Assembly (NCBI GenBank): GCA_016293005.1
Contig: JAEDFA010000035.1
Span: 1 to 21,335, forward strand
Direction: 5' to 3'
DNA from: Treponema sp.
GTDB lineage: Bacteria > Spirochaetota > Spirochaetia > Treponematales > Treponemataceae
DNA: 21,335 bases
Position 1 is the first letter of the stretch; the number at the start of each line of letters is the position of its first letter. The notes beneath the pieces are model-generated. The model saw only the letters and a list, made by a program, of their open reading frames with translations, did no database searches and had not been told where the DNA came from. The translations under genes were made by a program, and so were the position numbers. Of this stretch, positions 8,001 through 14,930 are shown in pieces.

Positions 8001-9052
8001 TACATTCTTTCACCAAGGTAAATTCCTGCCCATTCCCAGTTTCCGTGTATATCCGGGTCGACAGGGTAGTTTACTTTTCTGAAATAAAGATACCAGACTG
8101 AAACATACTGACTCCAACCCCATGTTTTTAAATATGCTTCTTTTGAATTTGATGAACTGTCTAATTCTTTATTGTAGCGAACTTTGTTTCCTCTCATAAA
8201 ACTTTTCATTGAAAATTCTTCCTGCGAGTTCGGGTCGATTTCATCCTGCTTCCACGACATTGAGAAAAAATTTACTTTTGCTTTGTATTTGTCAAGATCA
8301 CGCCATGAATAATTTCTTATTGCTTTTTTTACTGCTGTTTCAAGTGAATCAAGGCTTTCGAAAGTCCAGTCTTTTTTAGAATTGTGGAATGCAACTAGCT
8401 GGCGTGCTTTTTTGTAGGCATTCGGAAGACCTGCAATCTGAATTGTTGATGCATCCGGCTGTGCAAGAAAAAGCGTATATGCTTTTAACACTTCTTCCCA
8501 TTCGTTTTGTTTTTCGTATTCAAGGGCAAGCCTTAAGTAAAGTTCGGTTATACTTACATTTGCGGGAAAACGACTTATGAGCTGGTTGAAATATCTGATT
8601 CGGCTTCCTGTGTTTTTACTGATTTGAATTAAATGTTGAAGGCATATAAAATGAACGCTTTGACCTTGAACTGTTAAATCGTTGTATTCTTTTAAGACTC
8701 TGTCAAAGTAGTATTCTGCAATTGGATTTGCGTTCATTGCTTTGTAGGCATGACCTGTCATATAAAGCCAATATGCATTGTACGGATCTTTAGGATTTTT
8801 TGAAACCCAGTCCGTAAGAAAAAGAATGAGTTCCTGATAGTCTTTTAATTCAATCAGGTTTTTTGAGATTTTTTTTATGATTGCGTACTGGCTTGATTCG
8901 TCGTTTTGTTCGTTTGTAAGAAGGTAAAAAAGTTCTTCCTGTTCTTTTTGGATTTCGCTTTCACGCTGATTCGTTTTTGGAGCGCAGGATGTAAATGCAA
9001 AAATTGAAAAAAATATGAGAATTCCTGTAAAAAATTTTGTTTTCATTTTCAT
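8000..9052 (-). CDS. Envelope lipoprotein with TPR-like helical repeats
   Basis: A 350-residue lipoprotein. The signal peptide ends in the lipobox FTSC (Cys23). The body contains TPR/Sel1-like helical pairs, for example YWLYMTGHAYKAMNANPIAE, ELYLRLALEYEKQNEWEEVL and similar segments at about residues 90-210. The last 60 residues are tryptophan- and tyrosine-rich. Two ATGs lie six bases apart (MKMK), and no ribosome site is visible before either. TTGCCA and TAAATT with 17-base spacing end just 5 bases before the first ATG, so the mRNA might be leaderless. It is first in the minus-strand cassette, directly coupled to the lytic transglycosylase. It may serve as a scaffold or regulator for that enzyme, as TPR lipoproteins do elsewhere, but this is inference. 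Confidence 0.78.
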   Translation of the reverse strand: MKMKTKFFTGILIFFSIFAFTSCAPKTNQRESEIQKEQEELFYLLTNEQNDESSQYAIIKKISKNLIELKDYQELILFLTDWVSKNPKDPYNAYWLYMTGHAYKAMNANPIAEYYFDRVLKEYNDLTVQGQSVHFICLQHLIQISKNTGSRIRYFNQLISRFPANVSITELYLRLALEYEKQNEWEEVLKAYTLFLAQPDASTIQIAGLPNAYKKARQLVAFHNSKKDWTFESLDSLETAVKKAIRNYSWRDLDKYKAKVNFFSMSWKQDEIDPNSQEEFSMKSFMRGNKVRYNKELDSSSNSKEAYLKTWGWSQYVSVWYLYFRKVNYPVDPDIHGNWEWAGIYLGERM

Positions 9053-9079
9053 ATTTTAATTTAACATTTACTTTTGTTA

Positions 9080-9109
9080 TTGGCAAGATAGGCTTTAATG
9101 TTGTATTCT
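9080..9109 (+). promoter_or_regulatory. Probable promoter of the plus-strand membrane protein/TPR operon
   Basis: TTGGCA (9080-9085) and TATTCT (9104-9109) are separated by 18 bases. The same pattern (TTGACG, 18 bases, TATTCT) appears before yajC, which lends support. The -10 box is the left arm of a palindrome. Confidence 0.5.
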
Positions 9110-9120
9110 ATTATAGAATA
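9104..9120. promoter_or_regulatory. Perfect palindrome in the divergent promoter region (candidate operator)
   Basis: TATTCTA and TAGAATA form perfect 7-base arms around TTA, and the outer TT/AA also pair beyond one mismatch. On the minus strand the same bases contain a TATAAT box (9115-9110) facing the envelope cassette. On the plus strand the left arm is the -10 box of the membrane-protein operon. A factor bound here could control both directions, but none is identified in the window. Confidence 0.4.
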
Positions 9121-9138
9121 GAATTTTTTGGAGATTAT

Positions 9139-9732
9139 ATGAAAAATAAAAACAGGCAGGTTTCAAACATCATTCTTGCATTCGGATCTCTTTTGATGTT
9201 CATCGGTTTTACGACTTTTCTTCTTGCAATTTCAGTAGAAAATCAGATTGCTGAATATATCATGACGGCTTTAGTTCTTTTTGCCGGAATCTGTTTTATG
9301 TATCTTTATGTGGCTTTTTTCCGAAAAACATTTCATTTTGTCTCCGGTCTTTCTCTGATTCTTTCCGGAATTCTTTTTATGCTTATAAAAACACATCTTA
9401 TTCCCTGGACAATGGAAGAAGCGTGGCCTTTGACGATGCTTTTTATTTCAATTTCAATTTTTATAATCGGAAAAATCAATAATACGAGAATTAATTTTGC
9501 ATACGGATTTTCTGCTGTTTTTCTTTTGATTTCGTCTTTAGTTTTTTCACTTTTTAGTTTTGATGTAATAAGTTTTTCTTTTTCTCAGATTGTAAAGTTT
9601 TTTGTTCCTGTTTTTATGATTTTAGGCGGAGCATTTTTAATAATTCTGTTTATACATCGGCAGAAAATTAACGATATTTTAAAAAGTTCAGATGAAGATT
9701 TGATCGACGATGGAGACATTGAAAATTTTTAA
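9139..9732 (+). CDS. Small polytopic membrane protein of unknown function
   Basis: The frame stays open to an ATG at 9037, but that start overlaps the divergent gene and its promoter. The ATG at 9139 is preceded by GGAG (9130-9133) at good spacing and is chosen, giving 197 residues. The protein begins MKNKNRQVSN and contains about six hydrophobic helices arranged in pairs, with a charged, acidic C-terminal tail (KSSDEDLIDDGDIENF). The overall look recalls small bacterial membrane proteins with repeated two-helix units, but I recognise no named family or catalytic motif. It lies 15 bases before a TPR lipoprotein gene and is probably co-transcribed with it. It is most likely an inner-membrane protein of unknown role. 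Confidence 0.75.
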   Translation: MKNKNRQVSNIILAFGSLLMFIGFTTFLLAISVENQIAEYIMTALVLFAGICFMYLYVAFFRKTFHFVSGLSLILSGILFMLIKTHLIPWTMEEAWPLTMLFISISIFIIGKINNTRINFAYGFSAVFLLISSLVFSLFSFDVISFSFSQIVKFFVPVFMILGGAFLIILFIHRQKINDILKSSDEDLIDDGDIENF

Positions 9733-9747
9733 TTCTGGAATTTTTAA

Positions 9748-11493
9748 GTGAACTTTTTTAAATTCTTTCAAAATATATTAATCTCTTCCGCTTTTTTGTC
9801 AGTGATTTTTCTCGTTAATTCATGCGCTTCAACAAAAATTGCCCCTTATGCAAATGAAGTTCACAGTTCTTTTTCTGGAGATGACGCAGTTTCCCTTGGA
9901 AAAACTCAGGAGAGCCGGAAATCTTATTTTTCACGCATTGATGAAACCATAATGAAAGATGTTGAAAATGCGCTTCCGGCATCTTTAAAAAGGGCTGCTT
10001 CATCTATACGAAAAAGCGAAAATGAACTTTCAGAACAGGAAAAAGTTCTTCTGCTTGTAATTTCAAATATGATGAAAATTCTCTGGCCGGATGAAAGAAT
10101 TGATTGGGAAAGCCCTTCAAATGTTCCTGAAACTTCTTACATTGCTGCAATTAAATCTAGCCAGGAAGGCCTTTACGATACGAGCACTGGAAATGTAGAT
10201 TTTCTTTCTAGCGTTCTTCCGTCTTTAGTCGTTTTAAAAGTTTCTGATGTTTCTGATTTTTATGCCAAAGCGCAGTCCGATTTGAAATTCGCTCTCTCCT
10301 TGAACTCAGATTCTTTTCTTGTATACTATCTTTTAGGAATTCTTGATTTTAAAAAAGGAAATTATGAACAGTCTCTTTTAAATCTTGAAAAAGCTAAGGA
10401 TTTTTCCAAAGACATTCCTTCAGTGATAGAATATTATGTTTCTGCCTTAAAACTTTCAGGAAAAGTCAGAGAGTCTTATAAAGTTGCGCTTGAAAATCTT
10501 GAAAAATTTCCGAATAACATCTGTCTTTTAAAAATATGTGCAGAAAATGCGTTTGAAATGCAGCTTTATGAGCAGGCAGAAGATTATATTGCAAAAGTCT
10601 TGATGCAAAATCCATCTGACCTTGATTCGCTTTTGTTCCGTGCTAAAGTTCTTATAAAATCAAATAATTATATCCGCGCAATTTCTCTTTTAGACACTTA
10701 TGCGCTTCAAGATGAAGAAAAAAAAGAATACCTCATTTTGCGAAGTCTAGTTCAGTATGAATGGAGTAAAAATGTTTCTGCATCTGTTTCAACGATAGAA
10801 AAAGCGATAAAACTTTATCCTGATGATTCTGATGTTCTTCTTTTTGCTGCAAAACTTTCAGATGATTCTTTTGTTTTAGTTAACGGAAAATCCAGTGATT
10901 TTTATGCTGAAAAAATTCTTTCAGTTCAGCCTGAAAATACAGATGCTTTAAAATACGCTGTAAATTCATATATTCGAAAGAAAGAATTTGAAAAAGCGTA
11001 CGGACTTTCTAAAAAACTCGTTTCGCTTTCGCCTGAAGACTCCGGTAATGTACTTTCGTTCTGCAATATTTTAATTGAACTTAAAAAAGTCGATGAAGCA
11101 TATCAATTTATTCTTCCAATTTACAGGCAGAAAATGCAGGATGAAAATATTGTTCAGGCATATATTTCGGTTTTAGTCGCTTCAAAAAGAACTCAAGAAG
11201 CCTCGTCTATAATTTCTTCTCTTCTTCCTTCTGCGTCCGTAAAAATGAAAAGTTTTCTATACTATAAAAAAAGTTTTCTTGAAAATTCAGTTGAAAATTC
11301 TCTTGCTGATTTACGAAGCAGTCTTATTTCAAATCCGCGGAATATCGATTCTTTGTTCAGGCTTTATGAAATTTATTTCCAGAAAAAAGACTACCGAAAA
11401 GCGCAGTATTACTTAAAGCAGATTGTTGCGCTGAATCCAAATGCTTCAGAATATAAAAAACTCAATGACGAACTTTCAAAATTTATAAAGTAA
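9748..11493 (+). CDS. TPR-repeat lipoprotein (GTG start)
   Basis: A 581-residue lipoprotein with start codon GTG. The signal peptide MNFFKFFQNILISSAFLSV and lipobox VNSC (Cys26) depend on that start, which supports it. The upstream ribosome site is weak (GGAA). From about residue 190 to the end the protein is a chain of TPR units. Examples are YYLLGILDFKKGNYEQSLLN, ENAFEMQLYEQAEDYIAKVL, VNSYIRKKEFEKAYGLSKKL and YEIYFQKKDYRKAQYYLKQI, each followed by an N/P-rich turn such as LNPNAS. No enzymatic domain is seen. A periplasmic protein-protein scaffold is likely. It follows the small membrane protein by 15 bases, and yajC-secDF follow behind their own promoter. Confidence 0.85.
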   Translation: MNFFKFFQNILISSAFLSVIFLVNSCASTKIAPYANEVHSSFSGDDAVSLGKTQESRKSYFSRIDETIMKDVENALPASLKRAASSIRKSENELSEQEKVLLLVISNMMKILWPDERIDWESPSNVPETSYIAAIKSSQEGLYDTSTGNVDFLSSVLPSLVVLKVSDVSDFYAKAQSDLKFALSLNSDSFLVYYLLGILDFKKGNYEQSLLNLEKAKDFSKDIPSVIEYYVSALKLSGKVRESYKVALENLEKFPNNICLLKICAENAFEMQLYEQAEDYIAKVLMQNPSDLDSLLFRAKVLIKSNNYIRAISLLDTYALQDEEKKEYLILRSLVQYEWSKNVSASVSTIEKAIKLYPDDSDVLLFAAKLSDDSFVLVNGKSSDFYAEKILSVQPENTDALKYAVNSYIRKKEFEKAYGLSKKLVSLSPEDSGNVLSFCNILIELKKVDEAYQFILPIYRQKMQDENIVQAYISVLVASKRTQEASSIISSLLPSASVKMKSFLYYKKSFLENSVENSLADLRSSLISNPRNIDSLFRLYEIYFQKKDYRKAQYYLKQIVALNPNASEYKKLNDELSKFIK

Positions 11494-11551
11494 ATTTTTT
11501 ATCAATATTTTGGCGCATTGTTCACGAAAGTCAATACACGAAATTTAATTC

Positions 11552-11581
11552 TTGACGATTCTATAAAGTCTATGGTATTCT
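11552..11581 (+). promoter_or_regulatory. Probable promoter of the yajC-secD-secF operon
   Basis: TTGACG (11552-11557) and TATTCT (11576-11581) are 18 bases apart. The predicted start, near 11588, falls at the first base of a small perfect hairpin (ACTGA-TTTT-TCAGT, 11588-11601), so the mRNA may begin with a stem that shields its 5' end. AGAGG lies just before the ATG of yajC. The rest of the 133-base gap from 11494 shows no terminator. Confidence 0.55.
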
Positions 11582-11626
11582 GTAAAAACTGATTTTTCAG
11601 TGAAATTAAAAAAATAGAGGAAAAAT

Positions 11627-12043
11627 ATGCCTATTATTTCTTTTTTACAACAGGAACAGGCTGCGCAGCCGTCAGGTACCATGGGGCTTCTTGGTACAAT
11701 CGTTCCATTTTTGTTAATCATTTTAATTTTTTATTTCTTCATGATTCGTCCACAGAATAAAAAACAGAAAGAAACTCAGAAGATGCTTGATGCGTTAAAA
11801 AAAGGTGATAAAGTCGTTACAATCGGTGGAATTCACGGTGTTGTTTCTTCTGTAAAAGACAAAACTGTTATCGTAAAAGTTGACGACAATTGTAAAGTTG
11901 AATTTACAAGAAGTGCAATTGCTTCATGTGAGTCAGATAAATCAGAAGAAAAATCAGATAAAAAATCAGATAAAAAATCTGAAAAAGATTCAAAAGAAGA
12001 ATCATCTGTTCAGGAAGAACAAAAACAAACTGATTCAGAATAA
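11627..12043 (+). CDS. yajC: YajC, Sec translocase accessory subunit
   Basis: A small single-span inner-membrane protein that associates with SecDF and the Sec translocon. A short N-terminal outside segment precedes the membrane helix TIVPFLLIILIFYFFMI at about residues 24-40. The family signature RPQNKKQKE follows directly. A cytoplasmic beta domain (KKGDKVVTIGGIHGVVSSVK) runs to about residue 105. The remaining 30 or so residues are a low-complexity Lys/Ser/Glu/Asp tail encoded by a 12-base tandem repeat, longer than usual for YajC (about 110 residues in E. coli). The ribosome site is AGAGG. The gene is followed after 22 bases by secD. Confidence 0.95.
   Translation: MPIISFLQQEQAAQPSGTMGLLGTIVPFLLIILIFYFFMIRPQNKKQKETQKMLDALKKGDKVVTIGGIHGVVSSVKDKTVIVKVDDNCKVEFTRSAIASCESDKSEEKSDKKSDKKSEKDSKEESSVQEEQKQTDSE
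11939..11986 (+). repeat. 12-base tandem repeat, four copies, in the yajC tail
   Basis: Units of AAATCAGATAAA are repeated head to tail. Two are identical (11951-11962 and 11963-11974), flanked by variant copies at 11939-11950 and 11975-11986. Each unit encodes four residues of the type KSDK in the charged tail. The period is a multiple of three, so copy-number change would keep the frame. Confidence 0.8.
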
Positions 12044-12065
12044 AAAAAAATAGGATGTAATAAAA

Positions 12066-13826
12066 ATGCAGAAAAAAACACGCTTTATTATTCTTCTTGT
12101 TGTTTTGGCATTATGTCTGTGGTTTTTAAAACCTTCAATTAATTGGTATTTCAGAACGTCAAAAGATGTTCAGGCTATTGCATTAAAATCTCTTGAAGAT
12201 ATCCGCGATTATTCTACAACAAAAGCAAAAGAAGATGTTTCGGTTTTAAGAAATTTAAAATCTGATGAAAACGCAGAACTTCCAGAAAATCTTTCATGGA
12301 TAAAATCAAAGGCAGAAAAAGAATACAAAAAAGCAGAAAAAACTATTCCAGAGCACATGGGTGCTTCTGCTGTTTATTATGCTTTCTGTGATTCAGACGG
12401 TGATGAACGGGTTTTAGAAGAAGTTATTCAGGAAAATTACAGAAAACCGCTTTTAAAAGCAAAAAATTATTATCAAAATTCTGTAAAACTCGGTCTTGAT
12501 CTTTCTGGTGGTATGAACATCATTGTAAAGGCAGACTTAGATGCTTCTTATGATGCTCATCTTGCAAGCGGCGGAACAGAATCAGAGGCAGAATTCAAGA
12601 AAAAAGCTATGGAACAGGCTTTAGAAACCCTTACAAGCAGAATCGATAAATTCGGTCTTTCAGAACCTGTTGTTCGCCAGCAGGGTGATGATAGAATTTA
12701 CATTGAAATGCCTGGTGCTGCAGAAACTGGTTCAATTAATTCCATAATCATGGGTAAGGGAATCCTTAATTTCAGAATTGTAGATGATGAAGCAACTGCA
12801 AAATTCAGGGCTTCATATATCGAAAAGGGTGAAAATCTTTTTGATTCAAACGGAAAACTTGTTGATTCTTCTTTAATTCCTGAAGATTGTGAAGTTCTTG
12901 GCAATTATACAAAAGATAAATACGGTCTCGATGAAAAAATTATAGGCGAAGAATATATCGTTGTAAAAAAAGAAGCTGTTCTTGATGGAAAACACATAAA
13001 ATCTGCAAAAGCATCTTCAGACAATATGACAGGTCGTCCAGAAGTTATAATTGCTTTTGATGATGAAGGTTCTAGAATTTTCGGTCAGGTTACAGGACAA
13101 AATGTTGGAAAACGACTTGCAATCGTAAGCGATAATAAAATAAAATCAGCTGCCGTTATTCGTGAAGCAATTACAGGCGGTTCATGTTCTCTTTCAGGTT
13201 TTGGACAGGAAGAAGCAATCAACATTCAGAAAGTTTTGCAGACGGCATGGCTTAGCGTTCCTTTGAGTATTGAAAGTCAGCAGGTAATCGGTGCTACTTT
13301 AGGTGAACAGGCAATCAGGCAGGGACTTAAGGCAATCGCATTCGGTTTGCTTGCAATTATGATTTTCATGCTGATTTTCTACAAAGGCGCAGGAATTAAC
13401 GCTGTCGTTGCTCAAGTTTTAAATATTTACATTATGTTCTCTATTCTTTCTGCTTTTAACTTGACTCTCACTCTTCCTTCTATTGCAGGTATGATTCTTA
13501 CTATCGGTATGGCAGTAGATGCAAATGTAATCATTTTTGAACGCATTAAAGAGGAACTTCTTTTAGGAAAGAGCCGTGCAGTTGCAATTTCAACAGGTTT
13601 CCAAAATGCATTCTGGGCTATTATGGACTCAAATATTACAACTTTTATCGCCGCAATCTTCCTTTCTCAGCTTGGAACAGGTTCAATTCAAGGTTTTGCA
13701 GTAACTCTTGCAATCGGTGTTGTTTCTTCTGTATTCACGGCATTATTTGTTTCTCGCTTGATGTTTGATTTCAACACAGAAACTGTTCATAAAAAATACA
13801 TGAGCATCAGCTGGAGGGTAAAATAA
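12066..13826 (+). CDS. secD: SecD, protein-export membrane protein
   Basis: SecD uses the proton gradient to help pull secreted proteins out of the SecYEG channel. Helix 1 is at residues about 7-23. The periplasmic P1 region carries the signature GLDLSGGMNII at residues 143-153 and the ALETLTSRIDKFGLSEPVV segment. P1 ends in the head domain (KSAAVIREAITGGSCSLSGF). Five helices follow, including GMILTIGMAVDANVIIFERI with the conserved Asp485 of helix 4. In most SecD proteins GLDLxGG comes near residue 40, so about 100 extra, lysine- and glutamate-rich residues lie between helix 1 and this motif. AGGAT serves as ribosome site. The secF ATG follows the stop without any gap. Confidence 0.95.
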   Translation: MQKKTRFIILLVVLALCLWFLKPSINWYFRTSKDVQAIALKSLEDIRDYSTTKAKEDVSVLRNLKSDENAELPENLSWIKSKAEKEYKKAEKTIPEHMGASAVYYAFCDSDGDERVLEEVIQENYRKPLLKAKNYYQNSVKLGLDLSGGMNIIVKADLDASYDAHLASGGTESEAEFKKKAMEQALETLTSRIDKFGLSEPVVRQQGDDRIYIEMPGAAETGSINSIIMGKGILNFRIVDDEATAKFRASYIEKGENLFDSNGKLVDSSLIPEDCEVLGNYTKDKYGLDEKIIGEEYIVVKKEAVLDGKHIKSAKASSDNMTGRPEVIIAFDDEGSRIFGQVTGQNVGKRLAIVSDNKIKSAAVIREAITGGSCSLSGFGQEEAINIQKVLQTAWLSVPLSIESQQVIGATLGEQAIRQGLKAIAFGLLAIMIFMLIFYKGAGINAVVAQVLNIYIMFSILSAFNLTLTLPSIAGMILTIGMAVDANVIIFERIKEELLLGKSRAVAISTGFQNAFWAIMDSNITTFIAAIFLSQLGTGSIQGFAVTLAIGVVSSVFTALFVSRLMFDFNTETVHKKYMSISWRVK

Positions 13827-14792
13827 ATGAAGAAAACATATAATTTCAGCAAATGTTTTGTTGTTTGCGCAATTATAAGCGTAATTCTTATAGCGCTTGG
13901 ATGTATAGGATTTTTTACAAAAGGAATCAATTTAGGTCTTGATTTTAAGCCTGGTGTAATCGAAGAAGTGATAATTTCTTCAGACAGTGAAATAAAAATT
14001 GAGGGTGTTCGAGATTCTTTAAAAGATTTTGAATCTTGTCAGGTAAAAAAGATTGGTTCATCTTCAGAAAATGCTTTCCAGATTCGTCTTCCAGCCGTTT
14101 CTGATGAAGATTCTTCAGACGAAATGCTTCAGACTGAAATAAATTCAGCCATAGAAAAAGTTTTCGGTGAAGGTTCAGTTCAAATTTCAAAATGGGATAG
14201 AATTAGTCCAAGTTTTTCAAACACTCTTGCTTTTAAGTCATTGATTCTTCTTTTGATTACAATTGCTTTAATTTGGGCTTATGCTGCATTTCGTTTCCAT
14301 TGGGATTTTGCTTTAGGTGCAATTATTGCGCTTTTGCATGATACCTTGATTATGTTCTCATTTATTGTTTGGACTCAGATGGAATTTACAACAACTGTTC
14401 TCGCTGCAATTCTTACAATCATCGGTTACTCAATCAATGCTTCAGTTGTAATTCTTGACCGCGTAAGGTTTAATATCACAAACGCAAAAGTTTCAAAATT
14501 CAATGAAATCTTAAATATTTCTCTTTCAGAAACTTTGAGTCGTTCTATAATTACAACAGTTACAACTCTTTTTGCAGTATTTTCACTTTATATCTTTACA
14601 ACAGGTTCAATAAAAGATTTCGCGCTTGCGATGATTGCAGGTCTTATAAGTGGACTTTATTCATCGATTTTTATTTCCAGCGGTTTCATTTCTTTAATCA
14701 GAAAAAACTGGAAACCGGAATATGGTATTCATCATTCAGAAAAGTCTATGAAAAAAGGCGTTTTGAATATGAATTCAGGCGTTCAAGTTTGA
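13827..14792 (+). CDS. secF: SecF, protein-export membrane protein
   Basis: This is the partner of SecD in the SecDF complex, 321 residues, the normal length. Helix 1 is at about residues 10-30, the periplasmic domain begins at the GLDFKPG motif (37-43), and five helices follow from about residue 130. Two signature sites deviate from the textbook form. GLDFxGG reads GLDFKPG, and the helix-4 motif usually written GYS-I/L-ND reads GYSINASVVILDRVR, with Ala205 where E. coli has an aspartate. SINAT-like forms occur in other bacteria as far as I recall, so loss of function should not be assumed. The start codon directly abuts the secD stop, with GGAGGG upstream inside secD as ribosome site. A strong terminator follows. 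Confidence 0.95.
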   Translation: MKKTYNFSKCFVVCAIISVILIALGCIGFFTKGINLGLDFKPGVIEEVIISSDSEIKIEGVRDSLKDFESCQVKKIGSSSENAFQIRLPAVSDEDSSDEMLQTEINSAIEKVFGEGSVQISKWDRISPSFSNTLAFKSLILLLITIALIWAYAAFRFHWDFALGAIIALLHDTLIMFSFIVWTQMEFTTTVLAAILTIIGYSINASVVILDRVRFNITNAKVSKFNEILNISLSETLSRSIITTVTTLFAVFSLYIFTTGSIKDFALAMIAGLISGLYSSIFISSGFISLIRKNWKPEYGIHHSEKSMKKGVLNMNSGVQV

Positions 14793-14817
14793 TCTAAAAG
14801 TTACTTCTAAAAAAATT

Positions 14818-14849
14818 AAAGCACTTCATTTTTGAAGTGCTTTTTTTTT
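14818..14849 (+). terminator. Intrinsic terminator of the yajC-secDF operon
   Basis: AAAGCACTTCA and TGAAGTGCTTT form a perfect 11-pair stem with a TTTT loop, followed by a run of Ts to 14849. It lies 25 bases after the secF stop. Confidence 0.93.
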
Positions 14850-14894
14850 GAAATTTTTAAATTAGAGGTTTTTGATAAAGTTCATATTTTAAAT

Positions 14895-14923
14895 TTGAAA
14901 TATCATATATTTTAGATTATAAT
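14895..14923 (+). promoter_or_regulatory. Strong promoter directly against the start codon (leaderless transcript)
   Basis: TTGAAA (14895-14900), a 17-base spacer and TATAAT (14918-14923) make a near-consensus sigma-70 promoter. The ATG is at 14931, only 7 bases after the -10 box, which is where transcription should start. No ribosome site precedes the ATG (TAGAAAAC). Confidence 0.75.
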
Positions 14924-14930
14924 AGAAAAC

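Noticed and set aside
9037..9138. Upstream ATG giving a 231-residue version of the small membrane protein
   Set aside because: It would begin inside the divergent lipoprotein gene and span the promoter palindrome. The ATG at 9139 has a proper GGAG ribosome site.
11588..11601. ACTGA-TTTT-TCAGT hairpin as terminator of the TPR gene
   Set aside because: It has only a 5-pair stem with no following T-run on the plus strand, and it lies downstream of the yajC promoter. It is better seen as a 5' end stem.
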